From: Halochromatium sp.
GTDB taxonomy: Bacteria; Pseudomonadota; Gammaproteobacteria; Chromatiales; Chromatiaceae
Assembly (NCBI GenBank): GCA_010912705.1
Contig: POWB01000023.1
Span: forward strand, 24,279-88,278
Direction: 5' to 3'
Length of the DNA stretch: 64,000 nucleotides
Shown: positions 62,317 through 64,000 of the stretch, in pieces
How positions within the stretch are numbered: the stretch's first letter is position 1
Layout: every line of letters begins with the position of its first letter
Notes under the pieces: model-generated
The model's database searches: none
What the model saw: only the letters and a program-made list of their open reading frames with translations
What the model was told of the DNA's origin: nothing
Position numbers and translations under genes: made by a program

Positions 62317-63590
62317 CAGTGACCGCTATCTTGCGCCTGCGAGAGCTGGAACAGCTCATTGGCCGCTTCCAACAGCTCCGATTGGCCCTCGCGGCCAGCT
62401 TGGCGCAGGCGCACGCTGGGTTCGTGCAGGAGCTTGTTGGTGAGTACGTGGGCGAGGTGGTGCATGACCTCCTGTGGAGGCTTGCCGGCGGCCAGCTGGC
62501 GGGCGGCGCGTGATACCGCCTCGTCGCGCACGCATTCGGCGCGGGCACGGTAATCCTGGATCAGTGAGACCGCATCCAGCGAACGCACCCAGGCCATGAA
62601 CTCCTCGCAGTGCAGGTCGATGATCTCGACTGCCTGCTCAGCGGCGTGGCTACGCGATCGCATGCCTTCATCGACGACGCCTTGCAGATCGTCGACCGTG
62701 TAGAGGTAGACATCGCGTAGCTGACCAACCTCGGGCTCGATATCGCGCGGCACCGCGATGTCGACCATGAACATGGGCCGATGCCGACGTTGTTTCAGCG
62801 CGCGCTCGACGGTGCCCTTGCCGAGCACTGGCAGCGGGCTGGCGGTCGAGGAGACGACGATGTCGGCCTCGGGTAGATGGCTGGCGAGCTCGGTGAGGGC
62901 GATGGCATAGCCATCGAACTGAACGGCGAGGCGGTGGGCGCGCTCGACGGTGCGGTTGGCAACGATGATGCGACCGATGCCGTGCTGGTGTAGGTGGCGG
63001 GCGGCGAGCTCGACGGTTTCGCCAGCGCCGATCAGCAGCGCGGTCTGCTTGGAGAGGTCACTGAAGATTTGCCGGGCCAGGCTCACCGCGGCGAAGGCGA
63101 CAGAGACCGGGCTGCTGCCGATGGCGGTATCGGTACGCACCTGCTTGGCGACCGCGAAGGTACATTGAAACAGGCGCCCGAGCAGGCGACCGCTGCTGCC
63201 GCCCTCGCAGGCGGTCTTAAAAGCGGCCTTGACCTGGCCGAGGATCTGCGGCTCACCGAGCACCATTGAATCAAGGCCACAGGCGACCTTGAACAGATGA
63301 CCGACGGCGTCACGGTCTTTGTGGACGTAGAGATGCTTAGCGAACAGCTGCGGCTCGATGCCGTGAAAGCTGCCGAGCCAGTTGCGCACAGGAGTCTCGA
63401 TGTCGCGCGTCTCCGTGGCGCAATAGACCTCAGTGCGGTTGCAGGTTGAGACGATGATGGCCTCATCGGCGGGGCTCTGTTCGAGCAGCGTGCGCAGGGC
63501 GGCAACGATGACATCAGGCCCGAAGGTCAGGCGCTCGCGGATGTCGACGGGCGCCGTCTTGTGGTTTAGTCCAAGTACGATCAGTGGCAT
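62316..63590 (-). CDS. hemA: Glutamyl-tRNA reductase
   Basis: A 424-residue enzyme for the first step of the C5 tetrapyrrole pathway. [27 protein letters not shown] with the catalytic cysteine, [28 protein letters not shown] (NADPH site) and [24 protein letters not shown] motifs are all in place. Supplies heme and, in phototrophs, bacteriochlorophyll. ATG at 63590. Confidence 0.97.
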   Translation of the reverse strand: MPLIVLGLNHKTAPVDIRERLTFGPDVIVAALRTLLEQSPADEAIIVSTCNRTEVYCATETRDIETPVRNWLGSFHGIEPQLFAKHLYVHKDRDAVGHLFKVACGLDSMVLGEPQILGQVKAAFKTACEGGSSGRLLGRLFQCTFAVAKQVRTDTAIGSSPVSVAFAAVSLARQIFSDLSKQTALLIGAGETVELAARHLHQHGIGRIIVANRTVERAHRLAVQFDGYAIALTELASHLPEADIVVSSTASPLPVLGKGTVERALKQRRHRPMFMVDIAVPRDIEPEVGQLRDVYLYTVDDLQGVVDEGMRSRSHAAEQAVEIIDLHCEEFMAWVRSLDAVSLIQDYRARAECVRDEAVSRAARQLAAGKPPQEVMHHLAHVLTNKLLHEPSVRLRQAGREGQSELLEAANELFQLSQAQDSGH

Positions 63591-63762
63591 GGCAGAGTCG
63601 AAGGGCTAGCCGGTTGTCTGCGTTTACCCCGCTCCGCATGACGGCGATGGCGGTGCTGTGGGGCGGCGAGTGGTTGCTTTCCGCGATAGGAACTGCATGA
63701 GTATACTGCGATCGAAACCAATATCCGGCTGATCGCGGTCAACCATCTGCCTGCACCTGTCT

Positions 63763-64000
63763 ATGCGCAACCGAACACGCTTATTGTCATTCCTGGGCTC
63801 ATTGCTCGTCCTGGTCGCCTTTGCGAGCCGTGCCGAACAGCCCAGTCCTGCTCCTGCACCAGCCGTTGATCCGGGGCCGGCACCAGTGGCGGCCCCTGTG
63901 CCCGCACCGGCGTCGGCACCAGCAACGCCGTCTGCACCAGCGCCACTCTCTACATCCGCTTCAGCGCCGCCCGCATCGGCAGCGACAAACCCTGTCCCGG
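63763..64000 (+). CDS. Secreted Pro/Ala-rich protein, 5' end only
   Basis: The gene runs off the window. ATG at 63763 opens a signal peptide (MRNRTRLLSFLGSLLVLVAF, then ASRAEQ) followed by a low-complexity Pro/Ala/Ser stretch (repeats of PAPA-like units) to the window edge. Divergent from hemA, where gammaproteobacteria often have TPR-containing exported proteins followed by lolB; that identity is only a guess here. Confidence 0.6.
   Translation, partial: MRNRTRLLSFLGSLLVLVAFASRAEQPSPAPAPAVDPGPAPVAAPVPAPASAPATPSAPAPLSTSASAPPASAATNPVP

Noticed and set aside
1..64000. CRISPR arrays, tRNA or rRNA genes, IS elements
   Set aside because: No regularly spaced repeats, cloverleaf sequences, rRNA stretches, transposases or integrases were recognised anywhere in the window.

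Overview
The window looks like chromosome from a GC-rich gammaproteobacterium, most likely a phototrophic purple sulfur bacterium or close relative (Chromatiales). This rests on standard gammaproteobacterial housekeeping genes (hemA-prfA-prmC, glnS, recG, ubiA, purC, a ridA-type gene) sitting beside features typical of an autotroph: a kaiC-kaiB pair, an SbtA/SbtB bicarbonate system and a BicA-like bicarbonate transporter. The placement is inference; no 16S gene or photosynthesis gene lies in the window.

Layout. 0-5.4 kb (minus): a large PAS/GAF/GGDEF/EAL sensor, then kaiC and kaiB. 5.6-11 kb: SlyD-like FKBP, RibD-like reductase, EF-hand protein, glnS, DinB-like and LOG proteins. 11.2-12.2 kb: an AbiEi-like antitoxin with two palindromes at its promoter, followed by the broken remnant of its AbiEii toxin. 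12.2-15.1 kb: L,D-transpeptidase, photolyase, ParE/Phd toxin-antitoxin pair. 15.2-17.4 kb: an AAA ATPase + MNT nucleotidyltransferase + HEPN cassette lying exactly between two copies of the last 133 bp of a deacetylase gene. 17.4-21.2 kb: that deacetylase, divergent from a Pat-type acyl-CoA synthetase/acetyltransferase. 21.2-25 kb: sbtB, sbtA and bicA. 25-35.5 kb: outer-membrane barrel, STAS protein, GH17-GT2 glucan synthase, GMC oxidoreductase with a Tat partner, secreted MsrA-thioredoxin-MsrB fusion, and two AT-richer FHA genes, one with an EAL domain. 35.5-41.4 kb: RND efflux pair, small protein, FkpB-like FKBP, family 6 DNA glycosylase. 41.4-44.6 kb: fragments of a McrB-like ATPase and a DUF3368 protein, then a C5-cytosine methyltransferase and a PD-(D/E)XK endonuclease candidate. 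44.8-46.5 kb: purC and a DUF4160/DUF2442 pair. 46.6-51.9 kb: a MacAB-like ABC operon split by a Uma2-family gene that sits between direct repeats of the operon's own ATPase/permease junction. 52-60.2 kb: hypothetical genes, a large inverted repeat, ridA, mltB, recG, ubiA, dsbA and membrane/hypothetical proteins. 60.2-64 kb: prmC, prfA, hemA (minus) and the start of a divergent secreted protein.

The most unusual theme is that two accessory inserts (the ATPase-MNT-HEPN cassette and the Uma2 gene) have the same architecture: a foreign gene or genes bracketed by direct repeats of host coding sequence, one copy keeping the host gene intact and the other left as a fragment. No transposase or integrase is visible at either. 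A second theme is carbon and time: KaiBC, SbtAB and BicA resemble cyanobacterial modules, and short shared motifs lie upstream of sbtA and bicA.
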